Assembly: GCA_937942205.1 (NCBI GenBank)
Contig: CALDFO010000426.1
Location: 1 to 5,638, forward strand
Direction of reading: 5' to 3'
Source of the DNA: an uncultured Alphaproteobacteria bacterium
GTDB taxonomy: Bacteria; Pseudomonadota; Alphaproteobacteria; Micropepsales; Micropepsaceae
DNA: 5,638 bases
Below are positions 1-5,217 of this stretch, one piece after another. The notes below the pieces were generated by a model. That model did not search any database, was not told the origin of the DNA, and saw nothing but the letters and a program-made list of their open reading frames with translations. The translations under genes were made by a program, and so were the position numbers. Numbering within the stretch: the stretch's first letter is position 1; the number at the start of each line of letters is the position of its first letter.

Positions 1-802
1 CTTCATCGAGGTGGCCCCCGACTCCATGCACCGCGCCAAGTACAGCGCCCTGCGCGAACGCTCGGTGGGTCTGGGCGTGATGGGCTTCCATTCCTTCCTG
101 CAGCAGAAGAACATTCCGCTGGAAAGCGCGATGGCCAAGTCGTGGAATCTGCGTATCTTCAAGAAGATACGCCGGGAAGCGGATGCGGCGTCTTATATCC
201 TGGCCGAGGAGCGCGGCGCCTGTCTGGATGCGCAGGAACGCGGTATGAAGGCTCGCTTCAGCCACAAGATCGCCATCGCCCCGACCGCCAGCATCTCGAT
301 CATCTGCGGCGGCGCCAGCGCCTGTGTCGAGCCGATCCCGGCCAATGTTTACACCCACAAGACGCTGTCGGGCGCCTTCTCGGTCCGCAACCCCTATCTG
401 CAGGATTTGCTGGAAACCAAAGGCCGGAACACCGACGCCGTCTGGCAGTCCATCGTCGAGCATGAGGGTTCAGTCCAGCATCTGGACTGCCTGGACGAGG
501 AGGAAAAGGCCGTCTATCGCACCGCCTTCGAGATGGACCAACGCTGGATCATCGAGCTGGCGGCCGACCGCACCCCCTATATCTGCCAGAGCCAGTCGCT
601 GAACCTGTTCCTGCCCGCCGACATCGACAAGTGGGACTTGCACATGCTGCACTGGACGGCCTGGGAGCGGGGCATCAAGAGCCTGTATTACTGCCGCTCC
701 AAGTCCATCAGCCGCGCCGGGTTCGCCGGCCAGCTGGAAAAGAAGGCCAAGGTGGTGGCCGAGGCGCGCACCGATTACGAGGAATGCCTGGCCTGCCAGT
801 AA
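1..802 (+). CDS. nrdA: Ribonucleoside-diphosphate reductase, alpha (catalytic) subunit, 3' part
   Basis: This is the C-terminal part, about 266 residues, of the large subunit of class I ribonucleotide reductase, which reduces ribonucleoside diphosphates to deoxyribonucleotides in the cytoplasm. The frame is open from base 2, so the gene begins upstream of the window. The GTG at 11 is an internal Val codon, not a start. Visible family features are a PTASIS loop (codons 281-298) matching the substrate-phosphate loop of R1 proteins, a YTHKTLSG segment after it, and a Tyr-Tyr pair (codons 686-691) in the position of E. coli Y730/Y731, which carry the radical to the active site. The protein ends ECLACQ; its two Cys (codons 785 and 794) fit the C-terminal thiols that pass electrons from thioredoxin or glutaredoxin to the active site. 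The catalytic Cys, N-terminal allosteric region and promoter are outside the window. nrdB follows on the same strand, probably in the same operon. Confidence 0.96.
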   Translation, partial: FIEVAPDSMHRAKYSALRERSVGLGVMGFHSFLQQKNIPLESAMAKSWNLRIFKKIRREADAASYILAEERGACLDAQERGMKARFSHKIAIAPTASISIICGGASACVEPIPANVYTHKTLSGAFSVRNPYLQDLLETKGRNTDAVWQSIVEHEGSVQHLDCLDEEEKAVYRTAFEMDQRWIIELAADRTPYICQSQSLNLFLPADIDKWDLHMLHWTAWERGIKSLYYCRSKSISRAGFAGQLEKKAKVVAEARTDYEECLACQ

Positions 803-824
803 GGCCGGCGGCGCAAGAGGTTAG

Positions 825-843
825 GGCGGCGTCTTCAGCCGCC
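825..843 (+). other. Small hairpin in the nrdA-nrdB gap
   Basis: GGCGGC (825-830) and GCCGCC (838-843) form a perfect 6-bp GC stem with a 7-nt loop. It ends 5 nt before the nrdB Shine-Dalgarno sequence AAGGA (849-853). No T tract follows, so it does not look like an intrinsic terminator. It could influence nrdB translation or processing of an nrdAB transcript, but short GC stems arise often by chance at this base composition. Confidence 0.25.
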
Positions 844-861
844 ATATGAAGGACGTGAAAC

Positions 862-1953
862 ATGGCGGCACTCGATCTTGGCGGCGTTGATCCCCGCGCG
901 CTCATCGGAAAAGGCACGGTCGGGCTGCTGAACGCCACCGGCACCTATGACGTCACCCGCTATCCCTGGGCCTATGAATGCTGGAAGCGCCAGCAGCAGA
1001 CCCACTGGATGGGCGAGGAAGTGCCGCTGGGCGCCGATATCCGCGACTGGCAGTCCGGCCACCTGACGGGCGCGGAAAAGAACCTGCTGACCCAGATCTT
1101 CCGCTTCTTCACCCAGTCCGACGTGGAAGTGGGCGACAATTACCTCAAGCGCTACATCCCCATCTTCCAGCCGCTGGAAGTGCAGATGATGATGGCCGCC
1201 TTCACCAACATGGAGACGGTGCATATCGACGCCTATGCCCTGCTGCTCAAGACCCTGGGAATGCCCCAGACCGAGTTCGAGGCGTTCCGTGATTATGCCG
1301 AGATGAAGGCCAAGGCCGACTATATGCACACCTTCGGGGTGGGCACCGTGTCGGACGTGGCCCGCACCCTGGCGATGTTCGGCGCCTTCACCGAGGGCAT
1401 GTCGCTGTTCGCCAGCTTCGCCATGCTGATGAACTTCCCCCGTTTCAACAAGATGAACGGCATGGGCCAGATCGTGTCCTGGTCGGTGCGCGACGAAAGC
1501 CTGCACTGCGAGGGCATCACCAAGCTCTATCACGCCTGGAACAAGGAAACCGGCGCGGTGACCAGGGCGGTGCGCGACGACATCACCGACGTGGCCAAGA
1601 CCATGGTGCGGCTGGAAGAGGGTTTCGTGGACCTGGCCTTCAGCCTGGGCGATGTCCAGGGCATGACCCCGGCCGACATCAAGGCCTATGTCCATTACAT
1701 CGCCGACTGGCGCCTGACCCAGCTCAAGCTCACGCCGGTGTTCGGCAATTTCGAGGAAACCGAAAGCGGCTACCGGCCGCTCAAGGCCCATCCGCTGCCC
1801 TGGCTGGTGGAAATCCTCAACGGGGTGGAGCACGCCAACTTCTTCGAGCAGCGCGCCACCGAATATTCCAAGGGCGCGACGCGCGGCTCCTGGGACGGCG
1901 ATGCGGGCGTCTGGGCGAACTTCGACAAGCGCAACCAGATCGCGGCGGAGTAG
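862..1953 (+). CDS. nrdB: Ribonucleoside-diphosphate reductase, beta (radical) subunit
   Basis: This complete 363-residue class I R2 protein is ferritin-like and helical. It houses the dinuclear metal site and the tyrosyl radical, which it delivers to NrdA. All expected metal ligands can be placed by motif and spacing: D87, E118, H121, E178, E212 and H215, equivalent to E. coli D84, E115, H118, E204, E238 and H241. The D87-E118 (31) and E178-E212 (34) spacings match E. coli exactly. Y125 lies four residues after H121, as Y122 does in E. coli, so this is a tyrosyl-radical type and not a Tyr-less subclass. W49 and D211 fit the W48/D237 transfer pair, and Y335 in the FFEQRATEY segment fits E. 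coli Y356 (mouse Y370), the exit tyrosine. The ATG is preceded by AAGGA (849-853) at 8-nt spacing. The gene lies 59 bp after nrdA. No ATP-cone is visible. The metal, Fe2 or Mn2, cannot be read from the sequence. Confidence 0.97.
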   Translation: MAALDLGGVDPRALIGKGTVGLLNATGTYDVTRYPWAYECWKRQQQTHWMGEEVPLGADIRDWQSGHLTGAEKNLLTQIFRFFTQSDVEVGDNYLKRYIPIFQPLEVQMMMAAFTNMETVHIDAYALLLKTLGMPQTEFEAFRDYAEMKAKADYMHTFGVGTVSDVARTLAMFGAFTEGMSLFASFAMLMNFPRFNKMNGMGQIVSWSVRDESLHCEGITKLYHAWNKETGAVTRAVRDDITDVAKTMVRLEEGFVDLAFSLGDVQGMTPADIKAYVHYIADWRLTQLKLTPVFGNFEETESGYRPLKAHPLPWLVEILNGVEHANFFEQRATEYSKGATRGSWDGDAGVWANFDKRNQIAAE

Positions 1954-2037
1954 CGCGGAAAGAGGCCAGGCTTGCGCGTGATGCGCGTCTGTGCCTAAGC
2001 TGACCGCGCCGTTCGAGAGGCACGCCGTCCGCGCAAA

Positions 2038-2057
2038 GGGCTTAGCCCGCTCGTTTT
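2038..2057 (+). terminator. Weak terminator-like hairpin between nrdB and the ABC cluster
   Basis: GGGC (2038-2041) and GCCC (2045-2048) flank a 3-nt loop, and a run of four T lies at 2054-2057, five bases after the stem. The stem is short and the T run is displaced, so this is a poor intrinsic terminator at best. It sits in the 160-bp gap separating nrdB from the transporter genes, where an operon boundary would be expected. I found no convincing sigma-70 promoter in the gap; a TTGCGC at 1972-1977 lacks a good -10 partner. Confidence 0.2.
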
Positions 2058-2113
2058 GGTCCAGCTGACTTCCAGCTCCGTGGCGGACGCCGGGGCGCAA
2101 GGAAGAGGCTATC

Positions 2114-2539
2114 ATGACCGGCATCCCAGGGAAGCGCGCGCTTCCCGTTCTTCCCCATCCCGATCACCTGCGCAAGCAGGCCAAGGTACGGCTGGTCGCC
2201 ATGAAGGCACGCGCCTCAGGCGCCCGTCTGGCCGAAGCCCAAGCCGTCCTGGCGCGCGAATATGGGTTTGCGAGCTGGGCGGCGCTTCTGGCCGAAGTGG
2301 CGCGCCGGGGCGAAAGCCCGCGCGGGCAATATGCCAGGATACGCCGCGCGCCCGTAGCGCCGCTGGTGCCGGGGTTTCTGCTCGGCTTGCCGCCGGATGA
2401 TGAGGGCGGCCTGAACCAAGCCTTTGTCCGCAGCGGCGTCATCGCCCAGACCGGTTTCCTGCTGGCCATCCTGGCGGGCGTCGGCCTGGTGCTGTGGACG
2501 ATGCATCTGCTGGGCATGCCGTTCCGGGGCGCGCGCTGA
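2114..2539 (+). CDS. Small single-pass membrane protein with REYGFASW-type N-terminal region
   Basis: This 141-residue protein of unknown function is the first gene of the ABC cluster. The N-terminal half (about residues 10-64) is basic and helical, with a run containing LAREYGFASW (46-55). Similar 'LAdAQ..lAREyGF.SW..L' segments occur at the start of various bacterial proteins, some with ankyrin repeats; this is recalled family resemblance and assigns no activity. A Pro/Arg-rich linker follows. Residues about 108-134 are hydrophobic and predict one membrane helix (FLLAILAGVGLVLW), then a short basic tail. There is no N-terminal signal peptide, so the N-terminal part is probably cytoplasmic. 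The ATG has GGAAGAGG (2101-2108) just upstream. The stop is 36 nt before the ABC ATPase, so co-transcription is likely. It may be an accessory subunit or regulator of the transporter, by position only. Confidence 0.8.
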   Translation: MTGIPGKRALPVLPHPDHLRKQAKVRLVAMKARASGARLAEAQAVLAREYGFASWAALLAEVARRGESPRGQYARIRRAPVAPLVPGFLLGLPPDDEGGLNQAFVRSGVIAQTGFLLAILAGVGLVLWTMHLLGMPFRGAR

Positions 2540-2575
2540 GGCGCAAAGAACAACAATCCGATCTGTGGAGCGGGC

Positions 2576-3244
2576 ATGGGATACGCGATTTCCCTGCGCG
2601 GCCTCGTCAAACGGTATGGCGAACGGGACCGCATGGTGCATGTGCTGAATGGTTTTTCGATGGAAGTGGCGGCGGGCGAGTTTCTCGCGCTGATGGGCCC
2701 GTCCGGAGCGGGCAAGACGACGCTTCTCAACCTGATGGGCGGGTTGGACCGTGCCGATGCGGGCTCGGTGGTGGTGGACGGAACGCCTTTGGAGACATTG
2801 TCCGGTGAAGCCCTGGCGCGCTGGCGGGCGCAAGGTGTCGGCTTGGTGTTCCAGTCCGGCTATTTGCTGCCGATGCTGACGGCGGCGGGGAATGTGGCGC
2901 TACCCCTGCTGCTGACGCGGATGTCGCGGGCGCAGCGGCGAGCGCGGGTTATGGCGGTGCTGGAAGAGGTCGGGCTGGGCGCGCGCGCCGGCCACAAGCC
3001 GGGTGCCTTGTCGGGTGGCCAGCAGCAACGCGTCGGCGTCGCGCGCGCCATCGTTCATCGTCCGGGGCTGCTTCTGTGTGACGAGCCCACGGCGGCGCTG
3101 GACCGCGATACGGCCGACAGCGTCCTGGATGTGCTGGCCGGGCTGAACGCGCAAACAGGCACCACTATCGTGATGGTGACGCACGATCCTGTCGCGGCCG
3201 CCCGTGCGTGCCGCATCGTGCCCGTGGGCGGGGAAGGCCGATGA
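2576..3244 (+). CDS. ABC transporter ATP-binding protein, LolD/MacB-type
   Basis: This complete 222-residue ATPase would drive the transporter made with the two downstream permeases. Motifs in order are Walker A GPSGAGKTT (41-49, Lys47), Q-loop Gln93 in VFQSGYLLP, signature LSGGQQQR (145-152), Walker B LLLCDE (165-170, catalytic Glu170), D-loop region AALD (173-176) and switch His203 in VTHD. Length and the LLP...LTA..NV segment after the Q-loop match the subfamily that powers FtsX/MacB-like permeases (LolD, MacB, FtsE relatives), which typically move substrates out of the inner membrane or transmit force to periplasmic partners without transmembrane substrate passage. All catalytic residues are intact. 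GGAG (2567-2570) precedes the ATG at 5 nt. The TGA overlaps the ATG of the next gene (ATGA at 3241-3244), indicating translational coupling. A specific name such as lolD is not justified because the permease partners do not look like LolC/E. Confidence 0.95.
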   Translation: MGYAISLRGLVKRYGERDRMVHVLNGFSMEVAAGEFLALMGPSGAGKTTLLNLMGGLDRADAGSVVVDGTPLETLSGEALARWRAQGVGLVFQSGYLLPMLTAAGNVALPLLLTRMSRAQRRARVMAVLEEVGLGARAGHKPGALSGGQQQRVGVARAIVHRPGLLLCDEPTAALDRDTADSVLDVLAGLNAQTGTTIVMVTHDPVAAARACRIVPVGGEGR

Positions 3245-3771
3245 GCCTGTTTGCGCTGGCCGTGGCCTTTGCCGGGCGCAGGCCCTGGCAGGCCCTCCTG
3301 ATGCTGGTTTCGGTGACGGTGGCGCTGACCCTGGCGGGACTGGTGCGGATCGGGGCGGCCTTGCTGCCCGCCGGTTCCGGCGTGGCCCTTCTTGCCGATG
3401 GCGTCGCCGGATTGGCCTTTGTTATCCTGCTGTTTCCCTCCGCCAATGCCGCCGCGCAAACGGTGCGAGACCAGGTGCGGGATTTCGCGGTCTTGAAGGC
3501 GTTGGGCTTTTCCGCGTGCCGCCTTTGGATGGTGCTGCTTTGGCAGGCGGCACTGCCGTGCGGTGCGGGCGTTGTTTGCGCTCTATTGCTGATCCAGGGC
3601 TTCGTGCTGGCCCTGGCGCGCCTGCTGCCGGGCCCGGTCGTGGCGCAATTGCCGCCGCCACCTTGGATGCTGGGCCTGGCCGCCTGTGTCCTGGTCCCGC
3701 TGGCCTGTACCGCGCTTGCGGCCCGCCGCCTTTCCCGGCTGCCCCTGGCCGGCCTGCTTGCGAGGCCGTGA
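3241..3771 (+). CDS. Short FtsX-like ABC permease lacking the extracytoplasmic domain
   Basis: This 176-residue inner-membrane protein has the C-terminal hallmarks of the FtsX/MacB permease family: RDFAVLKALGFS (80-91) is the cytoplasmic coupling segment between the second and third membrane helices, and the basic ARRLSRLPLAGLL tail matches the family's C-terminus. Predicted membrane segments are about 17-42, 48-72, 94-124 and 142-162. Family members are usually near 380-420 residues with a periplasmic domain of about 200 residues between helices 1 and 2; here only about five residues (43-47) lie there. The frame is open throughout and there is no spare DNA to hide a frameshifted domain, so this looks like a genuine compact protein. 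The start is the ATG in the ATGA overlap with the ATPase gene, with GGGGAAGG just upstream (3230-3237). An in-frame GTG at 3208 would add 11 residues and is less likely. Its stop is 1 nt before the next permease, its probable dimer partner. Confidence 0.85.
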   Translation: MSLFALAVAFAGRRPWQALLMLVSVTVALTLAGLVRIGAALLPAGSGVALLADGVAGLAFVILLFPSANAAAQTVRDQVRDFAVLKALGFSACRLWMVLLWQAALPCGAGVVCALLLIQGFVLALARLLPGPVVAQLPPPPWMLGLAACVLVPLACTALAARRLSRLPLAGLLARP

Positions 3772-3772
3772 C

Positions 3773-4918
3773 ATGCGGATGATCCGTCAATTCCTGGTGG
3801 CGATGGGGTTGGGACTGTCCAGCCTGCTGGGCCGCATCCGGCCCGCGCTGGTGACCGTCGCCGGTCTGATCTGTGTCGTGGGAGTGATGCTGTCGCTGCT
3901 GGCGGTGGGCGAGGGGCTGCGGCGCGCCTATCTGGGAGCGGGCGATGGACGCCGCGCCTTGATCCTGTCGCCGGGCGCCTTGAAGGAAAGCGACAGCCGT
4001 CTGCCGGATGCGATGGTGGATATTATCGCGCGGCGGATGCGGACGGATTGGCTGATGGATGCCGAACTCTCGGCGGGCGTGAAGCTGATCAAGCGGGCGG
4101 CGCGGGAGCGGGGCGGTACGCGGCTGCGCGGATTGGGGCCGCAAGGATTGGCGATGCGGCCGCGCCTGCGCCTGGTGGAGGGGCGCTTGCCGCGTCCGGG
4201 GATGCGCGAAGTCATGGCAGGCGTGACGGCAGTGCGGAAATTCTCCGGCCTGTCCGTGGGACAGGACATCCGCCTGGCGGGCGAGGCATGGCGCGTCACG
4301 GGGCATTTCGCCACCGGCGATACGCTGGACGGCGATCTGGTGGCGGATGCGGCGGCGTTGCGCACGGCCCTGGGACGCGTGGGGTATGACGCGGTGCATG
4401 TCGGGCTGCCTTCAGCCGCCGGGCTGGAGGCGTTGCGTGGCCGCTTGCGCGATCTGCCGGTCACGGTCATCGCGCAAGACGCCTATTACCGGCGCCTGTG
4501 GGATGCGGTGCCCAATACGCCTTACTATGTCGCCTATGGCCTGGCCTTCCTGATCGGCATGGGCGCCATCTCGGGCACGATGCACACCATGCAGGTCACG
4601 GTCGGGGCGCGGGCGCGCGAGATCGCGATTTTGCGCGCCGTGGGATTCAGCGCATTGCCGGTGGCGGCATCGGTCGTGGCCGAAGCGATGCTCCTGGCCT
4701 GCATCGGGGCCCTGATCGGGGTGGCGATGGATTGGTTCTGGCTGGAGGGCTATGCCTATAATGGCGGCATGGAAGGCGGGGTCTTTCGTGTCGCCGTGAC
4801 GCCGGGCCTGTTGCTGATAGCCCTGGCCTGGGCGCTGGGGATCGCGCTGATCGGTGCGATCATTCCCGCCTGGCATGTCGCCCGCGCGCCGGTGGTGGAC
4901 GCCTTGCGGGCGGATTGA
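3773..4918 (+). CDS. FtsX/MacB-like ABC permease with extracytoplasmic domain
   Basis: This complete 381-residue inner-membrane permease has the usual family plan: membrane helix 1 at about 24-46, an extracytoplasmic MacB-PCD-like region at about 48-250, then helices at about 252-274, 294-320 and 343-366. REIAILRAVGFS (282-293) after helix 2 is the conserved coupling segment contacting the ATPase, and the C-terminus RAPVVDALRAD fits the typical 'P..ALR' family ending. The periplasmic stretch contains family-like elements such as LVEGRLPRPGMREV (134-147) and LSVGQDIRLAGEAWRVTG (160-177). The start ATG lies 1 nt after the previous stop with GAGG (3762-3765) 7 nt upstream; an ATG two codons later is also possible. 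A longer frame from 3686 overlaps the preceding gene and is not supported. It probably pairs with the short permease and the ATPase. The substrate is unknown: no adaptor, lipoprotein or outer-membrane channel is beside it, so lipid, lipoprotein or small-molecule export all remain open. Confidence 0.92.
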   Translation: MRMIRQFLVAMGLGLSSLLGRIRPALVTVAGLICVVGVMLSLLAVGEGLRRAYLGAGDGRRALILSPGALKESDSRLPDAMVDIIARRMRTDWLMDAELSAGVKLIKRAARERGGTRLRGLGPQGLAMRPRLRLVEGRLPRPGMREVMAGVTAVRKFSGLSVGQDIRLAGEAWRVTGHFATGDTLDGDLVADAAALRTALGRVGYDAVHVGLPSAAGLEALRGRLRDLPVTVIAQDAYYRRLWDAVPNTPYYVAYGLAFLIGMGAISGTMHTMQVTVGARAREIAILRAVGFSALPVAASVVAEAMLLACIGALIGVAMDWFWLEGYAYNGGMEGGVFRVAVTPGLLLIALAWALGIALIGAIIPAWHVARAPVVDALRAD

Positions 4919-4942
4919 GCGCTATCCCTCCCGCAGCAAGGC
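4901..4942. repeat. Imperfect inverted repeat spanning convergent stop codons
   Basis: GCCTTGC (4901-4907) pairs with GCAAGGC (4936-4942). After a 3-nt bulge on the right arm, GGG (4908-4910) pairs with CCC (4930-4932), and a further GG/CC pair is possible inside, leaving a loop of about 13 nt. The stop codons of the plus-strand permease (4916-4918) and minus-strand GIY-YIG gene (4922-4924) both lie in the loop region. No T tract follows in either direction, so any bidirectional terminator role is tentative. Both arms are coding: the permease ends ALRAD and the other gene ends ALLREG, using the same GCC-TTG codons. Confidence 0.4.
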
Positions 4943-5173
4943 CCGGAAGGCGCGGTCGTTCTTCAGCGCATATTCCCGCCGCATCGCGCCTTTGCGGGTG
5001 CGGTGCTTTTCGGCATAGACCAGCAGCCATTCCCGCCCGCGCGTGCTTTTGGCGCCTTTGCGGGCGCCGTTATGCTCGGCCAGCCGCCGTTCCAGATCCA
5101 GCGTCCAACCGACATAGGTGATGACGCCGCCGTCGGCTTTGCGCGCCGCCAGGACATAGACAAAGGAAGGCAT
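4922..5173 (-). CDS. GIY-YIG nuclease-domain protein (UPF0213/YhbQ-like)
   Basis: This is an 83-residue, single-domain GIY-YIG protein. The paired motifs are FVY (4-6) and YVG (20-22), followed by LDLERRLAEHN (25-35) with the conserved Arg30 and His34, TRGR (44-47), and Glu67 in MRREYALK, the expected metal-binding catalytic Glu. Length matches the small stand-alone UPF0213 family (roughly 80-110 residues), whose cellular role is poorly defined; homology suggests structure-specific DNA cleavage or repair. The ATG at 5171-5173 is the first plausible start; the frame runs on upstream without a supported start codon before the divergent gene, and the Shine-Dalgarno region is only an A-rich stretch (AAAAGAAAAGCC), so expression may be low. 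The stop is 3 bp from the convergent permease stop. A longer reading from near 5563 would run antisense through the deacetylase gene and is rejected. Confidence 0.92.
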   Translation of the reverse strand: MPSFVYVLAARKADGGVITYVGWTLDLERRLAEHNGARKGAKSTRGREWLLVYAEKHRTRKGAMRREYALKNDRAFRALLREG

Positions 5174-5183
5174 GGCTTTTCTT

Positions 5184-5212
5184 TTGACATGAATGCGCCC
5201 CCGCGCGGTAGT
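5184..5212 (+). promoter_or_regulatory. Candidate sigma-70 promoter for the deacetylase-family gene
   Basis: A perfect TTGACA (5184-5189) is followed after 17 nt by GGTAGT (5207-5212), which matches the -10 consensus at three of six positions. The predicted start of transcription, about 6-8 nt after the -10, falls on or next to the ATG at 5218, implying a leaderless or almost leaderless message. The site lies in the 44-bp gap between divergent genes, where a promoter for this gene must be, unless it is inside the GIY-YIG gene. I found no clear matching promoter for the minus-strand gene. Confidence 0.4.
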
Positions 5213-5217
5213 GGGGC

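Noticed and set aside
835..2124. A 429-codon open frame on the minus strand opposite nrdB
   Set aside because: It is fully antisense to a gene with every catalytic residue conserved. Its His/Gly/Leu-rich product is the usual shadow of GC-rich coding DNA and shows no recognisable domain.
3208..3240. An earlier GTG start for the short permease
   Set aside because: It would add an 11-residue Arg-rich extension before the membrane segment. The ATG at 3241 in the ATGA overlap has a suitable purine-rich site upstream and fits the coupled gene arrangement.
3241..3771. The short permease as a frameshifted or broken pseudogene
   Set aside because: No frame change is needed to read helices 1 to 4. 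The neighbouring genes are coupled at both ends, and there is no leftover sequence resembling a periplasmic domain.
3686..3772. An earlier start for the long permease
   Set aside because: The extra 29 residues are Pro/Trp/Arg-rich, overlap the end of the short permease in another frame, and precede a well-placed GAGG and ATG at 3773.
3422..4399. A 325-codon open frame on the minus strand opposite the permeases
   Set aside because: It runs across two well-supported plus-strand genes, and its Arg/Gln/Pro/His-rich composition is typical of antisense frames in GC-rich DNA.
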